From NCBI GenBank assembly GCA_934486455.1, contig CAKSPR010000007.1, forward strand, positions 1 through 50,592: DNA of 50,592 nucleotides. The letters are read 5' to 3'. The notes beneath the pieces are model-generated. The model was given only the letters and a program-made list of their open reading frames with translations. It did no database searches and was not told the origin of the DNA. How positions within the stretch are numbered: the stretch's first letter is position 1; each line of letters starts with the position of its first letter. Made by a program: the position numbers and the translations under genes. Below, piece by piece: positions 23,382 to 32,457 of the stretch. The DNA is from an uncultured Eubacteriales bacterium (GTDB lineage Bacteria > Bacillota > Clostridia > Oscillospirales > Acutalibacteraceae).

Positions 23382-25754
23382 ATGAAAAAAACGCTTTGCA
23401 TGATTTTATGTATCGCACTTGTACTTAGCAGCTTTGCCTTTTCGGCCATTGCCGACGACGGCGAGGTTACCCCTCCTTCCCATAGACAGCTTTCGGCCGC
23501 CGAAGGCTATTTTTCCGATTGGGAATATACCGGTGCTGCCCGCTCTCTCGACTCGGTGGACTTTATGGAGGGCGAGGGCAGCTACAGCTTTGTGGGACAG
23601 GACATTAGCATTAAGCTTAATTTTACCGGCATTACCTGCGAGGGCGGAATTAAAAACGCCGGCTTTTTGGAATTTTGGTTTTATGTTGATGACCCCGAGC
23701 TTCTTTCCGATGCCTGCTCGGTCGTTATTTCAAAGAGCAAAATAAAGAAATTCAAGCCGCTTAAATCTCCCTTTGCAGATGCAAAGAAGGGCTGGAACAA
23801 GATTCTTATAAATCTGCGCACGGCAATTCCCTCCATGGATGAGGTAAACTCAATCGAATTCATCATTAAAGCCTCAGACAAGGTCACGGTAAAGCTTGAC
23901 GACATCTGCCTTTCCAAGACCACCGAGCTTACCGACCGCTCGGCTCTTGACGCTACCCTCGAAAAGGCAGAAGCCTTTGACGCATCGGCCTTTTCGTCGG
24001 CCCGGCAGGCAAGCTTTTCGCTGTATATCGACCGCGGCCGAAGCGACGACCTTACACAGCGGGATGCCGACGCCATTTGCGACTCTCTCGAGACCTTTAT
24101 GAACAAAACCGTAACAAAGGGTAAATTCGACGGCATAATCACCACCCACGGCCGCACTTTTTACGAAAACGACGAGCTGCACATAACCTATTCGGCCAGC
24201 GGATTTACCGTCAGATTTTACGGTACAAGGCTGACCGCCGACATGTACACCCTCACCGGCCGCCCCGGGGAATACGGCAGTCCCGGCAACCATTCCTACA
24301 TAAACATGTACATCGACAACGACCGCAATATGTACGACTTTAACTGCGACTATCTTCCCACGACCTCTGAGGCCACCTTCTCCATGGAGGAGTCCCTTGC
24401 CGATTACAATTCCCGCTGCCCCCACCAGCTTATCGACGCCAAAAAGGAATATGTTTTGGCCGAAGACCTTCCCGAGGGCATACACACGGTGACCGTGCTC
24501 AGAAGAAACGAGGTCTGTCTTAACAAAGAGATCGTTATGACCGACCTTAAAACCGACGGAGAATTTTTAACTCCCCAAAAGAAATCCACCCGCCGCATTG
24601 AGGTCATCGGCGACTCCAACATAACCGGATACGGCAACATGGCCATCAGAAAATCCTACACTCCCGAGACCCAGGACGCCACCGTTTCCTATGCAAGCTA
24701 CATTGCCGACGCCTTCGGCGCGGAGTACACCATAACCGCCCGCTGCGGCGCATACACCGAGCCCACGCCTCAGCCCAGTGTCGGCACTCCCGAATTTTAC
24801 ACCAACACCTATCTCTTCACCGATTACTGGAACACCGCTCTTGTGGACGGGGCAGGCAGACCTCTTCAAAACGAGGACGGAAGCTATGTCCAGTTTGATG
24901 TGTACAATCCCGAAAACACACCCAACCCCGATTCGCTGCAGTTCTACGACTTCGCCGAGGCCGACAACGACATTGTCATCGTAAACATGGGAGACAACGA
25001 TGTTTGGACAAAGCCCAAGACCGAGGAAACGAGAACACACTTTGCCGAGGTCATGAAAAACTTCCTTTGCCAGGTGCGCCTTGCAAATCCCAACGCCTAT
25101 ATAATTTACGCCTTCTCGCTGAACACCGGCGATTTCCGTGATTGCTCCAAGGCCGCCGCAGACGCCTATGCCGCCACGGGCGACGACAGATTTACATATG
25201 TCGACCTGCGCTTTTATGACCAGCAGGGCGGCGCGGGACACCCCTCCATGCAGATGCATAAGCAGGCCGCAAATCAGGTCATCGCCGTTATCAAGGATAA
25301 GCTTGGCTGGGACGGCGTTCTCAGAGAGGTTTACACCGACCCCACCAAAGAAAGCTCCGACAAGATCCGCCTTTCGGACGACTATGCCCTCATCGGCGGC
25401 ACCGTCAGCTTTACCGTTTCGGGCAAGGCCGAGAATGTTCAGGTGACAAGCCACGGAAAGCCGGTTGAATTTACCGAAAAGGATGGGGTCTATTCCTTCG
25501 TTATGCCCGAGGGAAGCGTTATGGTTTCGGCCGATGTTGCGCCGCTCTACGGCGATCTCGACTTTGACAACGCCATTTCCTCAAGCGACGCCCTTATCGA
25601 CCTGCAGATCACGGTGGGCATTATCGACCCCTCGGAAGAAATGCAAATGCTGGGCGATGTGGACGGCGACGGCAAAATATCCTCAAACGACGCCCTTCTC
25701 ATTCTCCAGCGCACGGTCGGAATTATCGACCTTTTCCCTGTCGAAGAAAAATAA
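23382..25754 (+). CDS. Secreted CE2-like SGNH carbohydrate esterase with C-terminal dockerin
   Basis: 790 residues. Signal peptide ~1-24. Residues ~35-180 are a beta-sandwich like a carbohydrate-binding module. Residues ~245-400 match the jelly-roll domain that precedes the catalytic part of CE2 acetyl esterases. The SGNH domain (~400-660) has nucleophile S412 in IGDSNITGYGN, oxyanion N539 in NMGDNDVW and catalytic H620 in GAGHPS. The Asp usual three residues before that His is glycine, so a Ser-His dyad is likely, as known for some CE2 enzymes. A short beta domain follows, then a canonical dockerin pair from residue 723 (DLDFDNAISSSD; DVDGDGKISSND). Predicted role: deacetylation of plant polysaccharide. 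Confidence 0.88.
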   Translation: MKKTLCMILCIALVLSSFAFSAIADDGEVTPPSHRQLSAAEGYFSDWEYTGAARSLDSVDFMEGEGSYSFVGQDISIKLNFTGITCEGGIKNAGFLEFWFYVDDPELLSDACSVVISKSKIKKFKPLKSPFADAKKGWNKILINLRTAIPSMDEVNSIEFIIKASDKVTVKLDDICLSKTTELTDRSALDATLEKAEAFDASAFSSARQASFSLYIDRGRSDDLTQRDADAICDSLETFMNKTVTKGKFDGIITTHGRTFYENDELHITYSASGFTVRFYGTRLTADMYTLTGRPGEYGSPGNHSYINMYIDNDRNMYDFNCDYLPTTSEATFSMEESLADYNSRCPHQLIDAKKEYVLAEDLPEGIHTVTVLRRNEVCLNKEIVMTDLKTDGEFLTPQKKSTRRIEVIGDSNITGYGNMAIRKSYTPETQDATVSYASYIADAFGAEYTITARCGAYTEPTPQPSVGTPEFYTNTYLFTDYWNTALVDGAGRPLQNEDGSYVQFDVYNPENTPNPDSLQFYDFAEADNDIVIVNMGDNDVWTKPKTEETRTHFAEVMKNFLCQVRLANPNAYIIYAFSLNTGDFRDCSKAAADAYAATGDDRFTYVDLRFYDQQGGAGHPSMQMHKQAANQVIAVIKDKLGWDGVLREVYTDPTKESSDKIRLSDDYALIGGTVSFTVSGKAENVQVTSHGKPVEFTEKDGVYSFVMPEGSVMVSADVAPLYGDLDFDNAISSSDALIDLQITVGIIDPSEEMQMLGDVDGDGKISSNDALLILQRTVGIIDLFPVEEK

Positions 25755-25845
25755 TCGGCCGATTTCAGCCGATTTTCCGCAAAAGCCGACCGGCAAGCCG
25801 TTGAGAAATCTGTCGGTCGGATGAAATGCTTTATCCCGTTAAAAC

Positions 25846-25895
25846 AACCCGCTCGTTGCCAAGGCTGTTACAGCCAAAGCCATGGGCGGGTTTTG
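25846..25895 (+). terminator. Branched terminator after the CE2-like gene
   Basis: AACCCGC (25846-25852) pairs with GCGGGTT (25886-25892) and TTTT follows. A second hairpin, GGCTG-TTA-CAGCC (25863-25875), sits inside the loop. Confidence 0.7.
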
Positions 25896-26274
25896 CTTTG
25901 ATTTTTTCTTTAAAAAGCGGCTTTAAACAGAGGATCAAACGGGTCTGTGGCGAATAAAAAGGACTTTTAAAAAATAATTTCCGATTTGTCAATTGCCGTT
26001 TTTGGAAAAGGCCTTTCTTTTTTTGTGAAAATCCTGTAAAGTATAGTCGGAGAGGCTTTTAACCCGTTCCCGCAAATGATGGGCGTGCGACACGGCGGTC
26101 GTCGGATTGAGCACGGCGCAGCTATCGGTTCGGCAGCGACATGTCCGTGCGTTTTCATGGGCGGCGCATTGTGCCGAAAATCTGTAAGCACAATTGCGCA
26201 ACAGCACCTGTGCCGTCGGCCGAGCCTTTGTTACGGGCGGGGAAGCGACATTCTGCAATTAAGGAGTGAAGAAA
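25896..26274 (+). promoter_or_regulatory. Leader and promoter region of the large LRR-dockerin gene
   Basis: A weak promoter candidate has TATAGT at 26042-26047 with a poly-T -35 region. The following ~220 bases are GC-rich and fold readily: GCGCATTGTGC (26164-26174) pairs with GCACAATTGCGC (26188-26199) with a single bulge. I recognise no named riboswitch, and no continuous reading frame with a ribosome site is present. Confidence 0.4.
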
Positions 26275-29200
26275 TTGAAAAAGACCAAGAATCTTTTCGG
26301 CAAGCTTATCTGCCTTGCCCTGTCGGCAATTTTGGCGGCGGCGGTAATGCCCCTTTCGGGCTTGGCCGATGTTCCCGCAAACGGCGAGGTTCCTTCCGAC
26401 GATGTGCCCTATGGGCTGAGCTACCGTTTTGTCACCTTCGACACGATAGAGATAACCGCCTATAACGGCTATGAATCCGAGCTGACCGTGCCGTCCTACA
26501 TCGACGGCTTTAAGGTGGTTGGAATAAGGGATTTCCACACGGTATATCAATACAGCAACCACAGTCCCGGCCTTAAAAAGGTCATCCTGCCCGAGACGGT
26601 CACATACATCGCCGACGAGGCCTTTGAGGACGGCTATTACACCAAAGTTCATTCGGCGCTTGAGGAGATCGTGCTTCCCGAAAGCCTAAAGACAATAGGC
26701 AAGTATGCTTTTTCGGGGTGCGGTGCACTGAAAAGCATTCACTTTCCGGCAGGACTCGAGCAAATAGCCAAAGGTGCCTTTGAAAGCTGTATTTCGCTTG
26801 AAAATGTAACCTTCGGCGGAGACGGCACATACATTCATCCTACCGCCTTCGGTGCCGTAAACAGTTCACTCAGCGAGGGCTTTGCGAAATTCCTTTATGA
26901 CGAATATTACGATTGGCTTTGGGACGACAGCACATCCGATTTCTTTATATGGAAAAATATTTTGCTGGCATATAAGGGTGAAAGCAAAACCCCTGTCATT
27001 CCGAGCGGCGTAACGGCAATCGGCAAAAATGTTTTTACGCGCTACGACATTACCGGCGTGACCATTCCCGAAGGGGTTGAATTTATAGCATTCAGCGCGT
27101 TTTATGAATGCACCGAGCTTAAAAGCGTGTCTTTTCCCAAAAGTCTTAAACAAATCGATTATGGTGCTTTTTCCGACTGTGAAAAGCTTGAAACGGTCAA
27201 CTTTAACGAAGGGCTTAAGATTATCGGAGACAACGCATTTGCCGACTGTACGGCACTTACCTCGGCACTTCTTCCCGAGGGTTTAGAAGAGCTGGGCGAA
27301 TGTGCATTTGAATATTGCGAAAACATTTCTCAGGTCAACATTCCCTCCTCTATTGTAAAAGCCGATAATGTTTTTTACGACTCAAAATGGTATAATGCCC
27401 TTCCCGAAGACTATGAGCTTTACTACGGAAGTGTTTTTCTCGGCATAATCGACAACGATTACAGCGACTATCCCGAGGAGCTGACCATCCGCCCCGGCAC
27501 CAAAACGGTATATTTAGAATACGACTGCGACGGTCTTAAAAAGCTCAATCTTCCCGACGGGCTCGAGACGCTCATAATAAACGGCGGCGACGACCTGACC
27601 GAGCTTAATGTTCCTGAAAGTGTTAATTACATTGAGGTGAAAAAACTTTATAATCTCGTTTCGGCAAAGCTGCCGCAGACCTGTACCGTTGCCGACGCCT
27701 CTTTTGCCTATCTCCCAAAACTTAAAACCGTCAATATCCCTAAGGGCAATCCATATCTCAATGCATTTGCAGGCTGCGACGCCCTTGAAAACATCACAAT
27801 TCCCGACGATGTTCTTGAGCTTGGCGCGATAGGCGGCGAAAATCTACGCACCATAAATCTCGGTAACATCCGTGTGCTCGGCGAAGGCGCTCTTTCCTCC
27901 TCGAATCTTATGACCGAGGTCACCCTGCCCGACAGTCTTGTGTCCATTGAGGGCGGTGCATTTTCGGGATGTACGGCTCTTAAAACCGTAAAGGGCGGAA
28001 AAAATGTCAAGACCCTCGGATACGGTGCATTTTCCGGCTGCGGCTCGCTTAACGACCTTGGCGAGCTTGAGCAGTCGGTCACCTGGACCGAACACGATTC
28101 CCTTGAAGGCACGGGTTGGTATTACAATCAGCCCGACGGCCCGGTTTATTTCGGCAAGGTAGCCTATTGCTATAAAGGCAAGGTGCCCGAAAACACTACC
28201 CTCGTTATAAAGGAGGGCACCGTGGCGGTGGCAGGAGCATACATCACCGACCAAATGGAAATGACACCCCACAACATGGCCAATTTTGAAACGCCCGGTC
28301 TTGTGGGAGTCGTGCTTCCCGAAAGCTGCAGGCTTGTTGATTATTACGCTTTTTGGGCCTGCGAAAAGCTGACATCCATAGAGTTTGGCGGAGCGGTGGT
28401 CATAGACAATATGGCCTTTAACAACCACGGCTGCAAGACAATAAATCTGCCCGACAGCGTGCGCTATATCGGCGACAACGCCTTTTCAAGCGGCGACCTT
28501 GAAGCTGTTCATTTAAACGACGGCCTTCGGTATCTCGAAAACGGCGCGTTTTTCACCTACGGCAAGGGCAAGGGTATGACAATTCCCGAAAGCGTAACAT
28601 TTATCGGCAGTCAGGCAATCGGCTATTATCCTCCCGATCCCGACGACCCCTTCGGCGGGATTTTAACCATTGACGGCTTTATCATAACCGGCGCAAAGGG
28701 CAGCGAGGCCGAAAGCTATGCGGCTACCAATGGATTCACCTTCCGCGAGGGCGGAGAAAGCGCCTGCACCAGCCATTCCTTTGTATCCGACACCCTCTCC
28801 CCCACCTGCGTTTCCGAAGGATATACCCTTAAGACCTGCACAATTTGCGGGTACACCGAAATCAGCGACAGAAAGGGCGCAACGGGACAGCACAAGGAGG
28901 TTTCCGACGCATCTCTTGAGGCCTCCTGCTGCTCCAAAGGGCACACCGGGGGAAGTCACTGCGCCTCCTGCGGCAAGGTCATGTCACAGGCAAGCTTTAC
29001 CCCCGCTTTGGGCCACAACTGGGTCATTTCAAGGCTCGACGATCCTTCCTATGTGGGCTACGGCGTTTTCGATTATGTTCACTACTGCCGCCGCTGCGAG
29101 CTTAGAATATATGTTAATTCCGCCGCTCCCTCCTCCTACTACGGAGATGTTGACATTAACGGCAAGGTCAATTCCGCCGACGCCCTTATGGTGCTTCAAA

Positions 29201-29346
29201 AGGTGGTCGACCTGGTGACCCTGACCGATGAGCAACAGACGAGAGCCGATGTCGACGCCGACGGGAATATCTCGTCCACCGACGCCTTGTATATATTACA
29301 GTTCACGGTGGGAATAATAAATTCCTTCCCCGCCGACCGTAAATAG
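26275..29346 (+). CDS. Large secreted leucine-rich-repeat (BspA-like) protein with C-terminal dockerin
   Basis: 1023 residues. Signal peptide ~1-30. From ~60 to ~835 it is a series of LRR_5/BspA-like repeats (IGDNAFADCTALTSALLPEG, IGKYAFSGCGALKSIHFPAG and similar). Residues ~840-950 contain CxxC pairs (CTICG, CASCG, CRRC) like zinc-ribbon-style modules common in clostridial surface proteins. A canonical dockerin pair starts at ~957 (DVDINGKVNSAD; DVDADGNISSTD). No catalytic domain is seen; adhesion or scaffolding is the likely role. I chose TTG 26275 as start: AAGGAG (26261-26266) is eight bases upstream, while a GTG at 26266 overlaps that site. Confidence 0.88.
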   Translation: MKKTKNLFGKLICLALSAILAAAVMPLSGLADVPANGEVPSDDVPYGLSYRFVTFDTIEITAYNGYESELTVPSYIDGFKVVGIRDFHTVYQYSNHSPGLKKVILPETVTYIADEAFEDGYYTKVHSALEEIVLPESLKTIGKYAFSGCGALKSIHFPAGLEQIAKGAFESCISLENVTFGGDGTYIHPTAFGAVNSSLSEGFAKFLYDEYYDWLWDDSTSDFFIWKNILLAYKGESKTPVIPSGVTAIGKNVFTRYDITGVTIPEGVEFIAFSAFYECTELKSVSFPKSLKQIDYGAFSDCEKLETVNFNEGLKIIGDNAFADCTALTSALLPEGLEELGECAFEYCENISQVNIPSSIVKADNVFYDSKWYNALPEDYELYYGSVFLGIIDNDYSDYPEELTIRPGTKTVYLEYDCDGLKKLNLPDGLETLIINGGDDLTELNVPESVNYIEVKKLYNLVSAKLPQTCTVADASFAYLPKLKTVNIPKGNPYLNAFAGCDALENITIPDDVLELGAIGGENLRTINLGNIRVLGEGALSSSNLMTEVTLPDSLVSIEGGAFSGCTALKTVKGGKNVKTLGYGAFSGCGSLNDLGELEQSVTWTEHDSLEGTGWYYNQPDGPVYFGKVAYCYKGKVPENTTLVIKEGTVAVAGAYITDQMEMTPHNMANFETPGLVGVVLPESCRLVDYYAFWACEKLTSIEFGGAVVIDNMAFNNHGCKTINLPDSVRYIGDNAFSSGDLEAVHLNDGLRYLENGAFFTYGKGKGMTIPESVTFIGSQAIGYYPPDPDDPFGGILTIDGFIITGAKGSEAESYAATNGFTFREGGESACTSHSFVSDTLSPTCVSEGYTLKTCTICGYTEISDRKGATGQHKEVSDASLEASCCSKGHTGGSHCASCGKVMSQASFTPALGHNWVISRLDDPSYVGYGVFDYVHYCRRCELRIYVNSAAPSSYYGDVDINGKVNSADALMVLQKVVDLVTLTDEQQTRADVDADGNISSTDALYILQFTVGIINSFPADRK

Positions 29347-29421
29347 CGGCGGCCGACGGCTGAAAATTTTTAACGGCCGACCTAAATATCGCTTTGACAC
29401 TTTCACTTTGACAGACTTTTT

Positions 29422-29467
29422 AAACACAAAGCCCGATTTGCATTACAGCAAATCGGGCTTTGTGTTT
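29422..29467. terminator. Bidirectional terminator, LRR-dockerin / potD
   Basis: Perfect 20-base inverted repeat (29422-29441 with 29448-29467), loop ATTACA, with AAACACAAAG/CTTTGTGTTT ends giving T runs on both strands. Confidence 0.93.
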
Positions 29468-29486
29468 ATTTTAGTTTTTTCTTTGC

Positions 29487-30800
29487 TTAATTTTTGCTTT
29501 GTTCAAATTCCTCGAAAAGCTTTTGCGTTCTGACCGTTTTGACCCTTCTGAACACAAAGACCAGAATGAGCACAACCGCAACGACGGCAATGGCTATATA
29601 GGGGCCTTTCCCTATTTCCACCTTTTTAAGGTCGTTCCACCGCTCGTCCATAAGCGACTGTATATCCTCGGGAAGCCAGCGGAATTCCTCGTATGTATTG
29701 AGCAATTGATCGGAGGGGTATACAAGCTCATCGTCCTTGTAATAGTACTCGTCGCTGTGCTGTACAAGCTTGTTTGGGCTTGAATAGCCGGTGTAGTGGG
29801 CGTTGGCAAGGGCGGGAGCGTATGTGCACATAAAATCAATGTACCGCTCGGCGGCCAGCTTGTTTTTGGCACCTTTTGGAATACAGAAGGCGTCACAGAA
29901 CTTGTTGGCATTTTGGTTTTGCAAAGGTGCAAAGCGCAGGTCGATTCCCTCGGCGGTATCGCCCTCCATAATGAGAAAGTCTCCGCAATATGCGGGGGCA
30001 AGGGATGCCTCTCCGTTCTGCATTTTTTCAAAGCATTCGTCGGTTACATAGGCCTGAACAAGGGGCTTTTGCTGCTCGAGATCCTCATATGCCTGCTCCC
30101 AGTCGTCGGGATTTGCCGAATTAAGGCTCTTTCCGTTTTTGGCCAGCGCCACGGCAAAGGTGTCGCGGGGGTTGTTCATCATAAGAATCTTCCCGGCATA
30201 TTTTTCGTCCCAAAGAATGTCGAAGGAGTTTACCTCATCGGTAACGACATTTGCATCGTAAACAATACCGACCGTGCCCCATGTATATGTGACCGAGTAT
30301 TCTCCCGTGGGGTCATACTGCCACGAGCCGTCCTTAAACTGGTCGTCGATGTTTTCGTAGTTTGGAATGTTTGAAAAATCAAGCTTTTCGAGCATTCCTT
30401 CTTTTATCATGCGGTTTATCATATAATCGGAGGGCACCACAATGTCGTAGTTGGCACCGCCTGCCGAAAGCTTGGCATACATAGCCTCGTTGTTTTCGTA
30501 GGTGGTGTATTGCACCTTTATTTCCTCGCCGTAGGTCTCCTTATAATACTCTTCAAAGGCGGAGTTGACATTCATTGTGGTTTCCTCGTCGATATAGCTT
30601 CCGTCGCCGTCCTCGCCTTTGCCGTCGTCCATATAAACGCCCCAGTTGTAAACATTAAGCACGGCGCCGCCGTAGCTTACCTCCTCGGCCGTTTCGTCAT
30701 CCTCGTCGGCGGCGGGAGTACAGGAACAAAGAGACAGACAAAGCACTGTAAGCGCCGCAAAAAGGGCAAGAAATTTTTTTAAAGAGAGTGAATTTTTCAT
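29487..30800 (-). CDS. potD: Spermidine/putrescine ABC transporter substrate-binding protein with C-terminal membrane segment
   Basis: 437-residue PotD-type receptor, last gene of potABCD. Lipoprotein signal with C27 in CSC. Family motifs: LNVYNWGVYMDD, YDIVVPSDYMINRMIKEG, YSVTYTWGTVGIVYD, LMMNNPRDTFAVALAKNGK and FCIPKGAKNKLAAERYIDF. Unusually, after the solute-binding fold there is a hydrophobic segment (YIAIAVVAVVLILVFVF, ~400-418) followed by a basic, then acidic cytoplasmic-type tail. Thus it may be anchored at both ends. The start ATG (30800) overlaps the potC stop by four bases. It presents polyamine to PotBC on the outer face of the membrane. Confidence 0.93.
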   Translation of the reverse strand: MKNSLSLKKFLALFAALTVLCLSLCSCTPAADEDDETAEEVSYGGAVLNVYNWGVYMDDGKGEDGDGSYIDEETTMNVNSAFEEYYKETYGEEIKVQYTTYENNEAMYAKLSAGGANYDIVVPSDYMINRMIKEGMLEKLDFSNIPNYENIDDQFKDGSWQYDPTGEYSVTYTWGTVGIVYDANVVTDEVNSFDILWDEKYAGKILMMNNPRDTFAVALAKNGKSLNSANPDDWEQAYEDLEQQKPLVQAYVTDECFEKMQNGEASLAPAYCGDFLIMEGDTAEGIDLRFAPLQNQNANKFCDAFCIPKGAKNKLAAERYIDFMCTYAPALANAHYTGYSSPNKLVQHSDEYYYKDDELVYPSDQLLNTYEEFRWLPEDIQSLMDERWNDLKKVEIGKGPYIAIAVVAVVLILVFVFRRVKTVRTQKLFEEFEQSKN

Positions 30801-31630
30801 ACCTTCGCCCTCCCCGCCTTTTTCCTGGCCTTTTCCTTCTTTTCGTTACGGGAGCTGTATATGTTAATTGCCACAAGCAGCACAAAAACCGTTACGAAAA
30901 GCAGGGTCGCAAGGGCGTTCATGCTCGGTCTGACCGGCTTTTTGGTCATGGAATATATGTGCAGCGGCAGGGTCATAAAGGAAGATCCGCTTGTGAAAAC
31001 GCTGATGACAAAATCGTCTACCGAGAGGGTAAAGGCCATCATAAAGCCGGTGATTATTCCCGAGCTTATGGAGGGCAGCACCACCTTGAAAAATGCCGAA
31101 ACGGGGGTACAGCCGAGATCTCTTGCCGCTTCGGAAAGGTGGGGATCTATCTTCCCGAGCACCGGTTGAACCGACAAAATAACATAGGGGATGTTAAAGG
31201 TAATATGGGCGATAAGCAGCGTCCAAAAGCCCAGCACATCAAGCCCCATAAGAGTTCCGGCAAAAACAAACAAAAGCAGCATGGATACACCGGTCACAAT
31301 ATCGGGATTCATCATGGGAATGTTGGTTACAAGATTAACTGCCTTTTGCTGCCACTTCTTCATGTAGGATATTCCGACAGCCGCCGCCGTTCCGATAACG
31401 GTAGATATAACGGCCGAAAGTCCCGCAAGAAGCAGTGTGTTTTTCAGAGCCGACATGGTCTCCTCGTCGGCGAAAAGGGATGAATACCATTTAAGCGAAA
31501 AGCCTGTAAAAACGCTGGTCGACGCGCCCTTATTGAAGGAAAAAAACACAAGCACTATTATGGGCGCATACATGAGCAAAAAGGCGATAAAGAGGTATAT
31601 GTTTCCGAGAGTAAGGCGTCTTTTTTTCAT
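30797..31630 (-). CDS. potC: Spermidine/putrescine ABC transporter permease PotC
   Basis: 277-residue inner-membrane permease with six predicted segments. The EAA loop that docks to the ATPase is EAARDLGCTPVSAFFKVVLP. The opening (GNIYLFIAFLLMYAPIIVLVFFSFN) is typical of PotC. Start ATG 31630 has AGGAGG about nine bases upstream; the longer frame begins inside potB. It overlaps potB by ATGA at its start and potD by ATGA at its end, so translation of the operon is coupled throughout. The C-terminus is very basic (KKEKARKKAGRAKV). Confidence 0.95.
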   Translation of the reverse strand: MKKRRLTLGNIYLFIAFLLMYAPIIVLVFFSFNKGASTSVFTGFSLKWYSSLFADEETMSALKNTLLLAGLSAVISTVIGTAAAVGISYMKKWQQKAVNLVTNIPMMNPDIVTGVSMLLLFVFAGTLMGLDVLGFWTLLIAHITFNIPYVILSVQPVLGKIDPHLSEAARDLGCTPVSAFFKVVLPSISSGIITGFMMAFTLSVDDFVISVFTSGSSFMTLPLHIYSMTKKPVRPSMNALATLLFVTVFVLLVAINIYSSRNEKKEKARKKAGRAKV

Positions 31631-32457
31631 ACCACAATCGCCTCCTCTTCTCCGTCGGAAAACCGATTCATAACAAGCATGCACAGAATTATCATAACCA
31701 TAAGCACCAGCGACATGGCCGCGCCGACATTATAGTCGTTTTCGTTTATGAATTTATATTCTATGCTGTCGCCGATAAGAGTGAGGGTTCCGCCAAGCTT
31801 TCGGGAGATGTAGAAGGTGCTGACCGACGGAACAAAGACCATTGTTATTCCCGAAATGACCCCCGGAAGGCTCATGGGCATTATGACTCTGCGGAAGGTG
31901 GCAAATGCGCCCGCTCCCAGGTCGTTTGACGCCTCGATGAGGGGACGATCGATTCTCGACATTACGGTGTAAATGGGAAGCACCATATAGGGAATAAAGT
32001 TGTAAACCATTCCGGCTATAACCGCGCCGCGGGTATTTATCATATGCACCGAGGGCAGTCCGAGAAGGTTAAAGAGGTGGTTGATAAGACCGGTGTCCTC
32101 AAGGATTTTCATGAGGGCATAGGTTCTCAAAAGCAGGTTTATCCACATGGGAAGCATGATCAGTATGAGCATGAATTTTTGCGTTCTGCTGCTCAGCTTG
32201 GTTATAAAATATGCCAGCGGATAGGAAATGAGCAGGCATATTACCGTTGCCACCGCTCCAAGCCATATGGAAATGACGAATGTGTCGGCAAAGCCGGAAA
32301 TAGCGGTTATGTTTGAAAAGGTAAAGCTGCCTGTTTCCGCGTCGGTAAAAGCGTAGTAAAATACCATGAGCAGCGGCACCACAATGAAAATTGCCGCCCA
32401 CACTATGTACGGCGCCGAAACAAGGCGCTGGGTAAGAGTGCGTTTTCTTTTATTCAT
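31627..32457 (-). CDS. potB: Spermidine/putrescine ABC transporter permease PotB
   Basis: 276-residue partner permease with six predicted segments. Motifs: YIVWAAIFIVVPLLMVFYYAFTD at the N-terminus, the MLPMWINLLLRTYAL segment shared by PotB proteins, and the EAA loop EASNDLGAGAFATFRRVIMP. The ATG at 32457 overlaps the end of potA by eight bases, and the stop overlaps the potC start by four. Together with PotC it forms the translocation channel. The length is normal. Confidence 0.95.
   Translation of the reverse strand: MNKRKRTLTQRLVSAPYIVWAAIFIVVPLLMVFYYAFTDAETGSFTFSNITAISGFADTFVISIWLGAVATVICLLISYPLAYFITKLSSRTQKFMLILIMLPMWINLLLRTYALMKILEDTGLINHLFNLLGLPSVHMINTRGAVIAGMVYNFIPYMVLPIYTVMSRIDRPLIEASNDLGAGAFATFRRVIMPMSLPGVISGITMVFVPSVSTFYISRKLGGTLTLIGDSIEYKFINENDYNVGAAMSLVLMVMIILCMLVMNRFSDGEEEAIVV

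Noticed and set aside
25846..25895. Possible cyclic-di-GMP riboswitch (CAAAGCC-like core)
   Set aside because: Only a seven-base resemblance; the three-way junction and other conserved parts are missing. A branched terminator explains the pairing.
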